In this document: one piece after another, positions 48,393 to 57,108 of the stretch | How the letters are laid out: each line of letters starts with the position of its first letter | Position numbering within the stretch: position 1 is the stretch's first letter | Source: Streptomyces actinomycinicus | GTDB lineage: Bacteria > Actinomycetota > Actinomycetes > Streptomycetales > Streptomycetaceae | DNA: 64,000 bases | Reading direction: 5' to 3' | Assembly (NCBI RefSeq): GCF_016741775.1 | Contig: NZ_JAERRK010000003.1 | Location: 372,001-436,000, forward strand | Notes under the pieces: model-generated | Seen by the model: the letters and a program-made list of their open reading frames with translations, nothing else | Databases searched by the model: none | Told to the model about the DNA's origin: nothing | Translations under genes and position numbers: made by a program

Positions 48393-48654
48393 GATCGTTT
48401 TCCCTCCCCGGGCATCCCCCCGAAGGACACAGGGTGCCAAATGCCGTGGCTGGTGCGGAAGCTGGGGCGGGGCGACACGCCCGTGCGGGGGTGTGCGGTG
48501 ACGGTGGGGTGACGGCTGGTCACGGAGGTGGAGGGGCGGTGGGGGTGGGGACGCGGTGGGCCGGTGACCGGGGTTCGCGTACCGCATAGGCTGTCGGCAT
48601 CCGCGATCGACACCGCCGTTCAGGCCAGAGACAACGCCGCAGGGGGCTACCGCC
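48393..48654. other. 262-base divergent promoter region inside the toxin/immunity island
   Basis: It separates the YwqJ-type deaminase (minus) and WHH-SUKH (plus) genes. GGGGAGGG (48402-48409, minus strand) and AGGGGG (48641-48646) are their ribosome-binding sites. TAGGCT near 48588 is a possible -10 box for the plus-strand gene. No clear operator was found. Confidence 0.4.
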
Positions 48655-49695
48655 ATGACGACAGGTCGGCTCGGGCTGGGGGCGCCGCCCAGCCGCCAGG
48701 CTGGGGGACAAGCCGCGCCGCCGAACGCGGCCTACGCCGGGCAGGTCGTGCATTTTCCTGATCCGGTCCGGGCGGCGCGTCACCCGAGAGGGGTACGGGT
48801 CGATGAGCGGGGCTTTCCGGAATTCTCGCCGTACGCACGGGTGGCGGTGGAGATCGCCGAGCCGCCGGAGGGGTTCGGGGTCGATGAGTTGCGGCTGACG
48901 GACTACGTGTCGGCGAACGCGGCGCTGGCGGCTGAGGGGCACGCGTTGTGGGACACGGTTCCCGGCGTGGCGACGCCGCACGGCTGGACGTGGCACCACG
49001 TGGCGGGGACGCGGCGGTTGGAGCTGGTTCCGGTCGAGGTGAAGGCGTTGCTGCGGCACCACGGTGGGGTGGCGACGGCGCTGGTGGACCACGGCAAGCG
49101 GGGGACGCGGCCGTTGCAGGAGACCCGGCCGGCGCACTTCGGGCTGCCGAAGTCGGGTGTGGCGGTGACGGAGGCGCAGGTGCTGGGGGTCGAGGAGGAC
49201 CTGGGTTACCGGCTTCCCGGCGCTTATCGCACGTTCCTGAAGGCGGCGGGCGGCTGTGCGCCGGTGGGTACGGCGCTGCTCCCGGAGTTGGGGTTGTTGC
49301 TGGACCAGCCGTTCTTCACGGTGCGGGACGAGGCCGCGGTCAATGACCTGGTGTACGTCAACAAGTGTCTTCGTGACCATCTGACGAAGGATTACCTCGG
49401 GGTCGCCTTTGTGCAGGGCGGTCTGCTCGCGGTGAAGGTCAAGGGCGACCGGGTCGGTTCGGTGTGGTTCTGCGCGTACGACGATGTGCGTGACGTGGAT
49501 CCGTCGTGGTCGCCGGCGGAGCGGGTGGAGCGTCTGCTGCTGCCGTGCGGTGACGATTTCGATGTGTTCCTGTCCCGGCTGGCCGGTAGTCCGCCGGAGT
49601 TGGAGACGGTGGCGAGTCTGATGGTCGACGGCGGTTTCGCGCGTGTCGTGCCGGTGTCTTCCGGCCCGGCGTCGTCCGGTCCGGCGGGGGAGTGA
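48655..49695 (+). CDS. fusion of a WHH-type nuclease toxin domain with a SUKH-1 (SMI1/KNR4) immunity domain
   Basis: The 346-residue protein has a Pro/Ala-rich start, then a WHH (HNH/EndoVII superfamily) nuclease-like domain (about 40-165) with GFPEFSPYA and W113-H-H115, then LELVPVEVKALLRHHGG. The family usually has a histidine where K130 stands (LVP-x-x-[IL]-H), so the nuclease may be inactive. Residues about 170-320 form a SUKH-1 domain (VEEDLGYRLPGAYRTFLKAAGG, VWFCAYDDVRDVDPSW). Toxin and immunity domains in one chain is unusual. The next gene starts 11 bases downstream. No secretion signal. Confidence 0.78.
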   Translation: MTTGRLGLGAPPSRQAGGQAAPPNAAYAGQVVHFPDPVRAARHPRGVRVDERGFPEFSPYARVAVEIAEPPEGFGVDELRLTDYVSANAALAAEGHALWDTVPGVATPHGWTWHHVAGTRRLELVPVEVKALLRHHGGVATALVDHGKRGTRPLQETRPAHFGLPKSGVAVTEAQVLGVEEDLGYRLPGAYRTFLKAAGGCAPVGTALLPELGLLLDQPFFTVRDEAAVNDLVYVNKCLRDHLTKDYLGVAFVQGGLLAVKVKGDRVGSVWFCAYDDVRDVDPSWSPAERVERLLLPCGDDFDVFLSRLAGSPPELETVASLMVDGGFARVVPVSSGPASSGPAGE

Positions 49696-49705
49696 GCTGC
49701 AGGCG

Positions 49706-52700
49706 ATGGTGACGTACGCGCAGGCGCAGGAGCGCGCCGAGGAGTGGATCAACGGTGACGTGCCCGCGTACCAGCACCGTGAGGTGCGGGTGCGGGAGTT
49801 CGAGCTGGGTTTCGTGGTGTGGGGTGAGGACCGGGCGGAGGGTCCGCGTTCGGACGCGGGTGGTCAGCGTCTGGTCATCGCCCGGGACAGCGGGGAGGCG
49901 ACGCTGTGGCCCGCTCTGCCGGTGGGTGAGGTGATCCGCCGGTACGAGGAGGAGTACGGCCGCGCGGACGAGCCGCAGGACGCGGTGCCGGCGCCGGCGG
50001 CGCGGGTGGATCTGAATCAGACGTCGTTCCTGCTGACTCCTCCGGAGTGGCTGCAGGAGGCGGCGGACAAGCTCGGGCTGGGCGAGCGGGGGCCGGGTGC
50101 GGCGGGGGATTCGGATCCGGGTTCCGGCGCGGGCGCGCTGGGTTCTCCGGGGGCTGGTCCGGGGTCTTCGGGCGCTGGTGCGGGGGCTGTTTCCGGTCCC
50201 GCTCCGGGTTCTGGTCCGGGTTCCGCTGCGGGTGTGCCGGGTTCTGGTCCGGGTTCCGCTGCGGGTGTGCCGGGTTCTGGTCCGGGTGCGCCGGGTTCTG
50301 TTCCGGGTGAGGGTCCGGCTGCGGCTGCGGCTGAGGCTGCGGCTGCGGTTGCGGCTGCGGCTGAGGCCTCGGCTTCGGCTTCAGTGGGTTCGGGCGGTGG
50401 TCCGGGGCCGGGTGCCGCCGCGGTTGCTGACGAAGGTTCCGTTGCGGACGGGGGCCGGGCTGCTGGGGGCGGTACGGCGGCTGACGCGGTGTCCTCCGGT
50501 GGTGGCGGTCTGGCGCAGACGCAGGCCGGGGTCCCCGCTCCGGCGGACGTGCCGGCGGGTGCCACGCCCTGGGCCGGTACCGACACGAACGCGGAAGCCG
50601 GCGAGGACGACCGTTCCGTGCCGCTGCCCGCGACGGTGTTCGCGCCTCCGCTGAGCGAGTTGCAGGACCAGGCGCCGCGTCCGCCGGCGGCCGCGCCGGA
50701 CGCGCCGACCGCTTTGATGTCGGGCGGGAGCCAGCTGCCGCCGACGGCGATCGCGCCGGCGCTCGACGGGCCGGGCGCGCCCGGGGCACAGGGCTTCCCG
50801 CCGGGCGCGCAGGGCGGCGCACCGGCCACGGGTGGTGTGCCGGGGACCGCACCCGGAGCCGCGTACGCACCGGGTGCGCCGGGCGCAGGGCAGGGCGCTA
50901 CGCCACCGCCGCCGCAGGGCGCGCCGGTGTACGAGTACCCGCAGGGACCGGGGGTTGCGGGCACGCCTCCGCCGAGTGTGCCTTCCCCTCCCCACTCTCC
51001 GGCTCCTCCCATGGCGCCGGGCGTGCCGGGGGCTTCGCAGGGCGGTACGCCGCCGCCTGCGTCGCCGGGTGTCCCGTCGTCGTACGGCTATCCGCAGGGC
51101 GCCCCCGGTGCTCCGCAGGACGCCTCCCGGTACGGCTATCCGCAGGCGCCGGCCGGTGCGCCGGACGCGCCGCAGCCGCCGGCCGGGCCGGGAGTACCGG
51201 GACGGCGGCTCGCGCCGAACGCCGGTGACATCGCGGACGCGGCGACGAGCAAGGCAGCACCGCCGCCGAAGAAGGCGCGCGGTGGCGCGGGCGCGCCGCC
51301 TCCTCCGCCGGGAGCCCCGGGCGCTCCGGGCGCGCGGCCCGGGGGCGCGGCGACGCCGCCCGCGCCGGGTGCGCCTGCGGGCGGGTACGTGCCGACGCAA
51401 CTGGTGTCCGCGCTCGGGCCGGAGGGGCCCGGCGGCCCGGGCGGCACGGGCGTGCCCGCCGGTCCGGGTGGCGCGGAGGGAACGCGGGCGCCGGGTGCGC
51501 CGAACGCTCCGGGCGCCCCCGACACGCCTGCCGCACCTCCGGCTCCGCCTGCCGGTATGCCTCCGGGCAACAACGTGCACCACGCGGCCACGATGCTGGC
51601 CGATCCCAGCCAGCTGGGCGGGGGAGCGCCGCAGCCCCCGGGTGCCCCCGGCGCGCCCCAGCCCCCGGGTGTTCCCGGCGCCCCGCAGCCTCCGGGTGCT
51701 CCCGGCTACCCGAACCCGCCCGGCGCCCCCGCGGGGCAGGCTGTCCCGGGCATGCCTCCCGCTCCGGGCGCTCCCGGACCCCACGGGGCTCCCGGCGCAC
51801 CGCAGCCGCCGGGCGCCCCCGGCGCGCCCGGCGTTCCCGGTGCCCGGGGCGGTGCTCGCGGTGCCGTGCACCACGCGGAGACCGTGCTGTCCGCTCCTCC
51901 GGTGGGCGGCCCCGGTGCGCCCCCGCCGCCCGCCCCCGGGATGCCCGGCGCTCCTGGCATGCCCGGCGCTCCGGGGGTGCCTGGCGCTCCTGGCATGCCC
52001 GGCGCTCCCGGCATGCACGCGGGCGCTCCGGGCGCGATGGCGCCGCCGGGTGCCGTGCCGCCCGGTGCGGTGCCGCCGCCGGGTGGGCCCGTGCCGGGGC
52101 AGGCTCCGGCGTACGGGTATCCGCAGCAGGGGCAGCCGACGGTCGGCCCCGGCTACCAGGCGGTGCTGCGCTATCGCGCGCAGGACGGCTCGGAGCAGCA
52201 GCTGATCCGGCGTTCGGCACCGGGTACGCCGCACCCGGAGTGGCAGATCTTCCACGAGCTGCGGGCGATGAACGTACCGCCGGACCAGGTGCTGGAGCTG
52301 CACACGGAGCTGGAGTCGTGCACGCTGCCGGGTGCCTACTGCGCGCGGATGATCCGCGAGCAGTGGCCGCAGGCGCGGATCACGAGCATCGCGCCGTACG
52401 GCACGGACCATGCGAGCCGGCAGCAGGGCATGCAGCAACTGCTGGCGCACCAGGGCGAGTTGCACCAGGTGGCCGACGGTCCCGCGCGGCCGGCGCCGGT
52501 GCGGGCGCCGCTGCCGCCGGTGCAGGCCGCGCCGCCGATCCCGCCGGAGGGCATCGCGCAGGAGCTGGCTGCGGCGTTCGGGCCGGGGATCTTCCGGTTC
52601 GAGCAGCAGGCGGTGTCCCGGCAGGGTGTGCCGCCGGTGGTGGCGCACACGCTGGTGGTGGCCGGTCTGCCGGTGGATCTGGGCCCGTTCTTCTGGGCGC

Positions 52701-53107
52701 AGGCGCAGCCGGGCCGTCCGGTGCCGACGCTGGCGGAGCTGGCGGCCGAGCGCGGGGTGCAGCCCGCGGCGGACGCGGGTTCGTACCTCGTCATGGGCAC
52801 CGACTTCGGCAGGGCGATCTGTGTGCAGTACGGGACGGCGAACATCGTGGCCGTGCCCGTGGAGGCGGGGCCGGGCGGTGCGCCGGTGCCGCCGCAGTTC
52901 GTGAACACCGGGCTGCCGGAGTTCGCCCGCTGCCTTGCGCTGCTGGGCCGGATGTGGCGGCTGCGGTTCGGGCTGAACCAGGAGCAGGCGGGCCGCTGGA
53001 CCGTCGACTTCCAGGCGCAGCTGGCCGCTCTGGACCCGGCGGCGCTCGGTTCGCCGGAGAGCTGGTGGTCGGTGCTGCTGGAACAGATGTGGGACGGCCT
53101 GTTGTAG
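49706..53107 (+). CDS. giant immunity/deaminase fusion: YrhB-like domain, Gly/Ala/Pro linker, deaminase domain, SUKH-4
   Basis: The 1133-residue protein has four parts. Residues 1-90 resemble the YrhB/Imm35 immunity domain (EFELGFVVWGEDR, RLVIARDSGEATLWPALP). About 130-810 is a collagen-like Gly/Ala/Pro linker with repeated GAPGAPQPP and SGPGSAAGVPG units. About 817-900 is a toxin-type deaminase domain with H866-T-E868 and C872-x6-C879. About 935-1133 is a SUKH-4 immunity domain (VMGTDFGRAICV, FVNTGLPEFARCL, GRMWRLRFGL). It is coupled to the upstream WHH-SUKH gene. No signal peptide. Function is inferred only from domains. Confidence 0.8.
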   Translation: MVTYAQAQERAEEWINGDVPAYQHREVRVREFELGFVVWGEDRAEGPRSDAGGQRLVIARDSGEATLWPALPVGEVIRRYEEEYGRADEPQDAVPAPAARVDLNQTSFLLTPPEWLQEAADKLGLGERGPGAAGDSDPGSGAGALGSPGAGPGSSGAGAGAVSGPAPGSGPGSAAGVPGSGPGSAAGVPGSGPGAPGSVPGEGPAAAAAEAAAAVAAAAEASASASVGSGGGPGPGAAAVADEGSVADGGRAAGGGTAADAVSSGGGGLAQTQAGVPAPADVPAGATPWAGTDTNAEAGEDDRSVPLPATVFAPPLSELQDQAPRPPAAAPDAPTALMSGGSQLPPTAIAPALDGPGAPGAQGFPPGAQGGAPATGGVPGTAPGAAYAPGAPGAGQGATPPPPQGAPVYEYPQGPGVAGTPPPSVPSPPHSPAPPMAPGVPGASQGGTPPPASPGVPSSYGYPQGAPGAPQDASRYGYPQAPAGAPDAPQPPAGPGVPGRRLAPNAGDIADAATSKAAPPPKKARGGAGAPPPPPGAPGAPGARPGGAATPPAPGAPAGGYVPTQLVSALGPEGPGGPGGTGVPAGPGGAEGTRAPGAPNAPGAPDTPAAPPAPPAGMPPGNNVHHAATMLADPSQLGGGAPQPPGAPGAPQPPGVPGAPQPPGAPGYPNPPGAPAGQAVPGMPPAPGAPGPHGAPGAPQPPGAPGAPGVPGARGGARGAVHHAETVLSAPPVGGPGAPPPPAPGMPGAPGMPGAPGVPGAPGMPGAPGMHAGAPGAMAPPGAVPPGAVPPPGGPVPGQAPAYGYPQQGQPTVGPGYQAVLRYRAQDGSEQQLIRRSAPGTPHPEWQIFHELRAMNVPPDQVLELHTELESCTLPGAYCARMIREQWPQARITSIAPYGTDHASRQQGMQQLLAHQGELHQVADGPARPAPVRAPLPPVQAAPPIPPEGIAQELAAAFGPGIFRFEQQAVSRQGVPPVVAHTLVVAGLPVDLGPFFWAQAQPGRPVPTLAELAAERGVQPAADAGSYLVMGTDFGRAICVQYGTANIVAVPVEAGPGGAPVPPQFVNTGLPEFARCLALLGRMWRLRFGLNQEQAGRWTVDFQAQLAALDPAALGSPESWWSVLLEQMWDGLL

Positions 53108-53147
53108 CGCCGTAGCGCCGTAGCGCCGTAGCGCCGTAGCGCCGTAG
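53108..53147 (+). repeat. five 8-bp tandem repeats directly after a stop codon; rest of a 305-base gap
   Basis: CGCCGTAG is repeated five times immediately after the TAG that ends the SUKH-4 protein. Because 8 is not a multiple of 3, the repeated TAG appears in all three frames. The remaining gap to 53412 has a comparatively AT-rich stretch (53330-53395) that probably holds the promoter of the coiled-coil gene, and GAGGAG at 53398-53403. Confidence 0.9.
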
Positions 53148-53412
53148 TCCCGGTTCTTGGCCGTCGTCCGTCTCGGGCGGCCCGCCGGGTGTGAGTACTC
53201 GTGCCCTTCACGCGTGTGCGTGGAGGGCGCGAGGCGTTTTCGGGGGCGTCGGCGCCGGGGGTGAGAGGGCGTTGTCGGTGTGGAACGCGTACGGCGAGAT
53301 TCCGACCGTGACGTCTCTGCGGAGTGTCGCGTTATGCACACTTAAGTCTGATCCATCAAGATATGCGCGAAATCATCCTGTCGTGTATGTCCGGTGGAGA
53401 GGAGTTCCCGGG

Positions 53413-54300
53413 GTGAGCAGCGCATCGACGTCGCCGCACGGCTTCGTGACCGTCCGGGGGCGCGGCTACCGCCCCCACCAGGTCGACGCGTACATGGAGG
53501 CACTGTCCGACAGCCGGGACGCCGCCTGGGAGCGGGCGGCTCGGCTGACCGTGCTGGCCAAGGAGATGGACGCGGAGGCCGCGCACGTCCGCGAGGTACT
53601 CGCCTCTCTCGCGCCACAGACGTACGAGGCGCTCGGGGAGCGGGCACGGCGCGTGTTCCAGCTCGTGGTGGACGAGGCGGCGGCGCTCGGGGCCCGTACG
53701 CGCGGCGCGGCCCGGGAGGAGGTCGCGCAGGCCGAGGCGTACGCCGAGGCGGTACGCCGGGAGGCGCAGGAGGCCGCGGACGCGCTCCGTGCGGAGGCCG
53801 ACGAATACGCGAGCCAACTGCTCCTCGCCGCGCAGACCGAGGCGGAGGAGATCCGCGTCGGCGCCCGGCTCGACGTGAAGGCGGAGCGCGGCGAGGAACT
53901 GGCCTCGCTGCGCGAGCTGCGGCAGCGCGCCACGGGCATGCTCGTCGAGCAGGCCCGTGAGCACGCCGCGCGCTGGGAGCAGGCGGAATGCGAGGAGGCC
54001 GAGCGGACGGCCGAGCTGGACGCCCGGCTCGCCGAACGGCTGCGCCGGGCCGAGGCCGAGCTGGCCGAGGCCGAACGCGCCCTCGAGGAGGCCCAGGGGT
54101 GCGAGGGGTACTACCAGGAGGAGGCACGCGTACGTGCCGACGACATCATCGCCCACGCGCGTCTGCGCGAGGAGGAGATCGCCCGGGAGACCGAGCAGGT
54201 GCTGCGCGAGCACGGCGAGACCTGGGACGACGTCAGCGCGCACATGGACTCCGTGCGCGACAGCCTCATCTCGCTGACCGGCCGGGCGGCACTGGAGTAG
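53413..54300 (+). CDS. DivIVA/FilP-like coiled-coil protein
   Basis: The 295-residue protein starts with a short DivIVA-like segment (FVTVRGRGYRPHQVDAYMEALSDSRDAAW) and is then almost entirely alpha-helical coiled coil rich in Ala, Glu and Arg, ending with a WDDVSAHMDSVRDSLISLTG tail. Streptomyces has several such proteins, often annotated as cellulose-binding, that form cytoskeletal or polarity structures. It probably acts in cytoplasmic or membrane-associated scaffolding. GTG 53413 follows GAGGAG at 53398-53403. It is convergent with the ActP-like gene. Confidence 0.8.
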   Translation: MSSASTSPHGFVTVRGRGYRPHQVDAYMEALSDSRDAAWERAARLTVLAKEMDAEAAHVREVLASLAPQTYEALGERARRVFQLVVDEAAALGARTRGAAREEVAQAEAYAEAVRREAQEAADALRAEADEYASQLLLAAQTEAEEIRVGARLDVKAERGEELASLRELRQRATGMLVEQAREHAARWEQAECEEAERTAELDARLAERLRRAEAELAEAERALEEAQGCEGYYQEEARVRADDIIAHARLREEEIARETEQVLREHGETWDDVSAHMDSVRDSLISLTGRAALE

Positions 54301-54328
54301 CGACCGGGCCGCGCGCACGGACGCCCCG

Positions 54329-55975
54329 TCAGTTACCCCTGCGCACCGCCCCCGCCAGGATCCAGCCCTCCACCGCCTCGTACTGGCGGCGCTGCCGCTC
54401 CGCCTTCCCGTGGCCGGACAGCACCGTGCCCAGCCAGCCGAAGAAGAAGCCGGCCGGGATGGAGACGAGGCCCGTGGTGGTGAACGGGAACCAGTTGAAG
54501 TCGGCGTGCGGGAACGCCGAGACGGGTGAGCCGGAGACGAGGTTGGTGCCCGGCATGAGCAGCAGCACGGTCAGTGAGCCACCGAGCAGCGTGCTCATCA
54601 GCCCGGTGCGGGTGTAGCGGCGCCAGAAGAGGCCGTAGACCAGGGCCGGGGCGAGGGCGGAGGCGCCCAGGCAGAAGGAGAGCGTCACCAGGGGCTGCAG
54701 ACTGTGGTGCTGGACCAGGGTGGCCAGCAGGATCGTGGGGACGCCCGTGGCCAGCGCCGAGACGCGGGCCAGGGTCATCTCGCGGCGGGCCGGCATCTCC
54801 TGCACCCGGGCGGCGAACACGTCGTGGGCGAGGGAGTTGGCGCACGCGAGGATCATCCCGGCCACCGAGGCGAGCAGGGTCAGGAAGATCGCGGTGATGA
54901 CCATGGTGAACAGGAGGGTCTCCGCCGTCGACACGTCCGTGCCGAACGCCGCGCGCGTGCCCAGCAGGTACGCCGTGTTGCCCTGCGGGTCGGCCGCGGA
55001 GACCGCCGCCCGTCCGGCCAGGGCCGTCGCGCCGAACCCGACCACCGTGACGACCAGCACGAACAGGGCGACGATCGACACCGCCCAGGACATCGAGCGG
55101 CGCACCTGGCGGGCGCTGGAGGCGGTGTACATGCGCATGGTGACGTGCGGCAGGCAGGCGCCGCCGAGGACGACGGTCAGCTCCGAGGCGATCATGTCGA
55201 GGCGGGCGGTGGCGCCGGTGCCGAACTGCAGCCCGGAGCGCAGGAAGGCCGGCCCGGCATCGCTGCGCCGTGCCGCCGCGGTGAACAGGGCGCCCGGGTC
55301 CCAGTCGAAGCGGCGCAGCACGAGGACGGCGACCACGATGCCGGAGCCGACCAGCATCACGATCTTCAGGATCTGGATGAGCGCGGTGCCCTTCATGCCG
55401 CCGATCGCCGCGTAGGCGATCATCAGGGCGCCCAGTCCCACGACGCACCCGGTCTTCAGGGACTCGCTGCCGAAGCCGAGGACGAACGCCATCAGCTGCC
55501 CGGTCGCGGCCAGTTGGACCAGCATCAGCGGCAGCAGCGCGGTGATCGTCACGGCGCAGGCCGTGATGCGTACGCAGCGGCCCGGCAGTCGGCGGGCGAG
55601 CGCGTCGCCCATGGTGAACCGGCCCGCGTTGCGCAGCGGTTCGGCCAGCAGGAACATCAGCAGCATCAGCGACAGCGCGGTGCTCAGGGCGAGGACGACG
55701 CCGTCGTAGCCGCACAGGGCGATCACTCCGCCGGTGCCGAGGACGGTGGCGGCGGAGATGTAGTCGCCTGCGATGGCGAGGCCGTTGCGCAGCGGGGACA
55801 GGGACCCGTAGCCGGTGTAGAACTCGTCGAGGTCGTCCCGGTCGGGGCCGGTCATCACGCACAGCAGCAGGGTGAGGGTGGCGACTGTGGAGAAGGCGAC
55901 CAGGAACATGGCCTGGGCGGAGTCGCTGAAGGCGGTGAGACCCGGGACGGCGGGGCTGCCCGCGGCGCCGCTCAT
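54329..55975 (-). CDS. ActP/MctC-like sodium:solute symporter for acetate or other monocarboxylates
   Basis: The 548-residue protein has about 13 membrane helices and SSS signatures of the acetate permease group: DEFYTGYGSLSPLRNGLAIAGDYISAATVLGTGGVIAL, LGGACLPHVTMRMYT and the C-terminal RYTRTGLMSTLLGG. Its ATG overlaps the stop of the DUF485 gene by four bases, the usual pairing of these permeases. Substrate is inferred from the subgroup and partner. Confidence 0.88.
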   Translation of the reverse strand: MSGAAGSPAVPGLTAFSDSAQAMFLVAFSTVATLTLLLCVMTGPDRDDLDEFYTGYGSLSPLRNGLAIAGDYISAATVLGTGGVIALCGYDGVVLALSTALSLMLLMFLLAEPLRNAGRFTMGDALARRLPGRCVRITACAVTITALLPLMLVQLAATGQLMAFVLGFGSESLKTGCVVGLGALMIAYAAIGGMKGTALIQILKIVMLVGSGIVVAVLVLRRFDWDPGALFTAAARRSDAGPAFLRSGLQFGTGATARLDMIASELTVVLGGACLPHVTMRMYTASSARQVRRSMSWAVSIVALFVLVVTVVGFGATALAGRAAVSAADPQGNTAYLLGTRAAFGTDVSTAETLLFTMVITAIFLTLLASVAGMILACANSLAHDVFAARVQEMPARREMTLARVSALATGVPTILLATLVQHHSLQPLVTLSFCLGASALAPALVYGLFWRRYTRTGLMSTLLGGSLTVLLLMPGTNLVSGSPVSAFPHADFNWFPFTTTGLVSIPAGFFFGWLGTVLSGHGKAERQRRQYEAVEGWILAGAVRRGN

Positions 55976-56457
55976 CGCACCGCTCCGCGCCGTGCGTCCA
56001 GTTCGGCGTGCCTGCGGATGCGGTCGGCGAGCGGATCGACGTACCGGTGCGCGGTGTACTCGTACAGGGCGATCGCGAGCCAGGTGACGGGGAGTTGGAG
56101 CAGGGCGAGCAGCAGGCCGGCGGGGATGCCGTCGGCGACCGTGCTCGTCATGACGCCGGGCGCGCAGGCGGACAGGACGAGGAAGACCGTGAAGTAGCCC
56201 AGCGCGGTGAGCGTGGCGGTGCGCCGCTGCCAGCGGTAGGCGCTGCGCAGCACCCGCAGGTCGCTGTGGTGGCCGAGGGGTTCGCGGGCGGGGCGGTGGG
56301 GCGGCCGGGGTGGTTCGGGGGGCGCGGGCTGCCAGGGGTAGGTGGGGTGCGGGGGGTGGTCCGGCCGTGCGGAACGGGTCTGGGGGGAGGGGGCGTCGGG
56401 GTACGGGCGGCGGCTCGGGTGGGAGGGGTACGACGGATGCGGCGGGTCGTAGGACAT
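55972..56457 (-). CDS. DUF485 membrane protein, partner of the ActP-like symporter
   Basis: The 161-residue protein has a Pro-rich cytoplasmic N terminus of about 65 residues and a DUF485 core (SDLRVLRSAYRWQRRTATLTALGYFTVFLVLSACAPGVM) with two membrane helices, then LYEYTAHRYVDPLADRIRRH. DUF485 genes are the standard upstream partners of acetate permeases. The four-base overlap with the symporter gene implies coupled translation. Confidence 0.88.
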   Translation of the reverse strand: MSYDPPHPSYPSHPSRRPYPDAPSPQTRSARPDHPPHPTYPWQPAPPEPPRPPHRPAREPLGHHSDLRVLRSAYRWQRRTATLTALGYFTVFLVLSACAPGVMTSTVADGIPAGLLLALLQLPVTWLAIALYEYTAHRYVDPLADRIRRHAELDARRGAVR

Positions 56458-56607
56458 CCCGGGGCTCCTCGCATGGATCGGGTCCGTGGCGGCGGACCGC
56501 AGGGAGGTGTGGGAGCAGAGCCACGCACGCTACTCGCGGAGTCCGGACCGCGCGGCGTTTTCACCGAACTGGCCAGTCGGTATGCGCTTGCCCCACGCAT
56601 CCGGGCC

Positions 56608-56985
56608 GACATGGGCGCAGCGCCGCCGACTTGGGGTGTGGCGCGAGCCGACTTGGGCGTGGTGCGGCCGACTTGCGGTGACGCCGGCCGACTTGGGAGT
56701 GGCGCGGGCGACTTGGGTCGTGGCGTGGGCGACTTGGGTCGTGGCGTGGGCGACTTGGGTCGTGGCGTGGGCCGGCTTGGGGTGTGGCGCGGGCCGGCTT
56801 GGAGTGTGGCGCGGGCCGGCTTGGAGTGTGGCAAGGCTGACTCGGGGCGTAGCGCGGTTGGCTTGGGTGTGGCGCGGGCTGACTTGGGGCGTGGCACGTC
56901 CGACGCGGGTTGTGACGTGGGCCGGCATGGGGCGTGGTGTGGCCGGTCCGGGGCGTCTCGCGGGCCGACTCGGGGGCGTACGCCG
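56608..56985. repeat. minisatellite of about seventeen 20-22-bp units; no gene in 56458-57108
   Basis: Units begin GACTTGGG or GGCTTGGG and continue GTGTGGCGCGGGCC or similar. Three perfect 21-bp copies (GACTTGGGTCGTGGCGTGGGC) lie at 56710-56772. Both strands stay open in some frames, giving 7-residue periodic peptides such as SRPRHDP, but no ribosome-binding site or family supports a gene. The array fills most of the 651-base gap between divergent DUF485 and hydrolase genes. Confidence 0.85.
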
Positions 56986-57108
56986 TAGGTTGTAGGGCGG
57001 GGCCGGGCCTCCCCCCGTGGTAGGGGCTTTCCTCCGCCACGCGGCCAACGCGCGGATCCGTCCCCGAGGTGATGTCCGCGCCCATGCGGCTGACCTACTG
57101 TCCGCCGC

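Noticed and set aside
50381..53341. Very long minus-strand open frame opposite the SUKH-4 protein
   Set aside because: It is Arg-rich shadow coding of a high-GC gene; the plus-strand frame has the recognisable domains.
56561..57085. Minus-strand protein with 7-residue SRPRHDP-type repeats
   Set aside because: The periodicity comes from the DNA minisatellite, and there is no ribosome-binding site or conserved domain.
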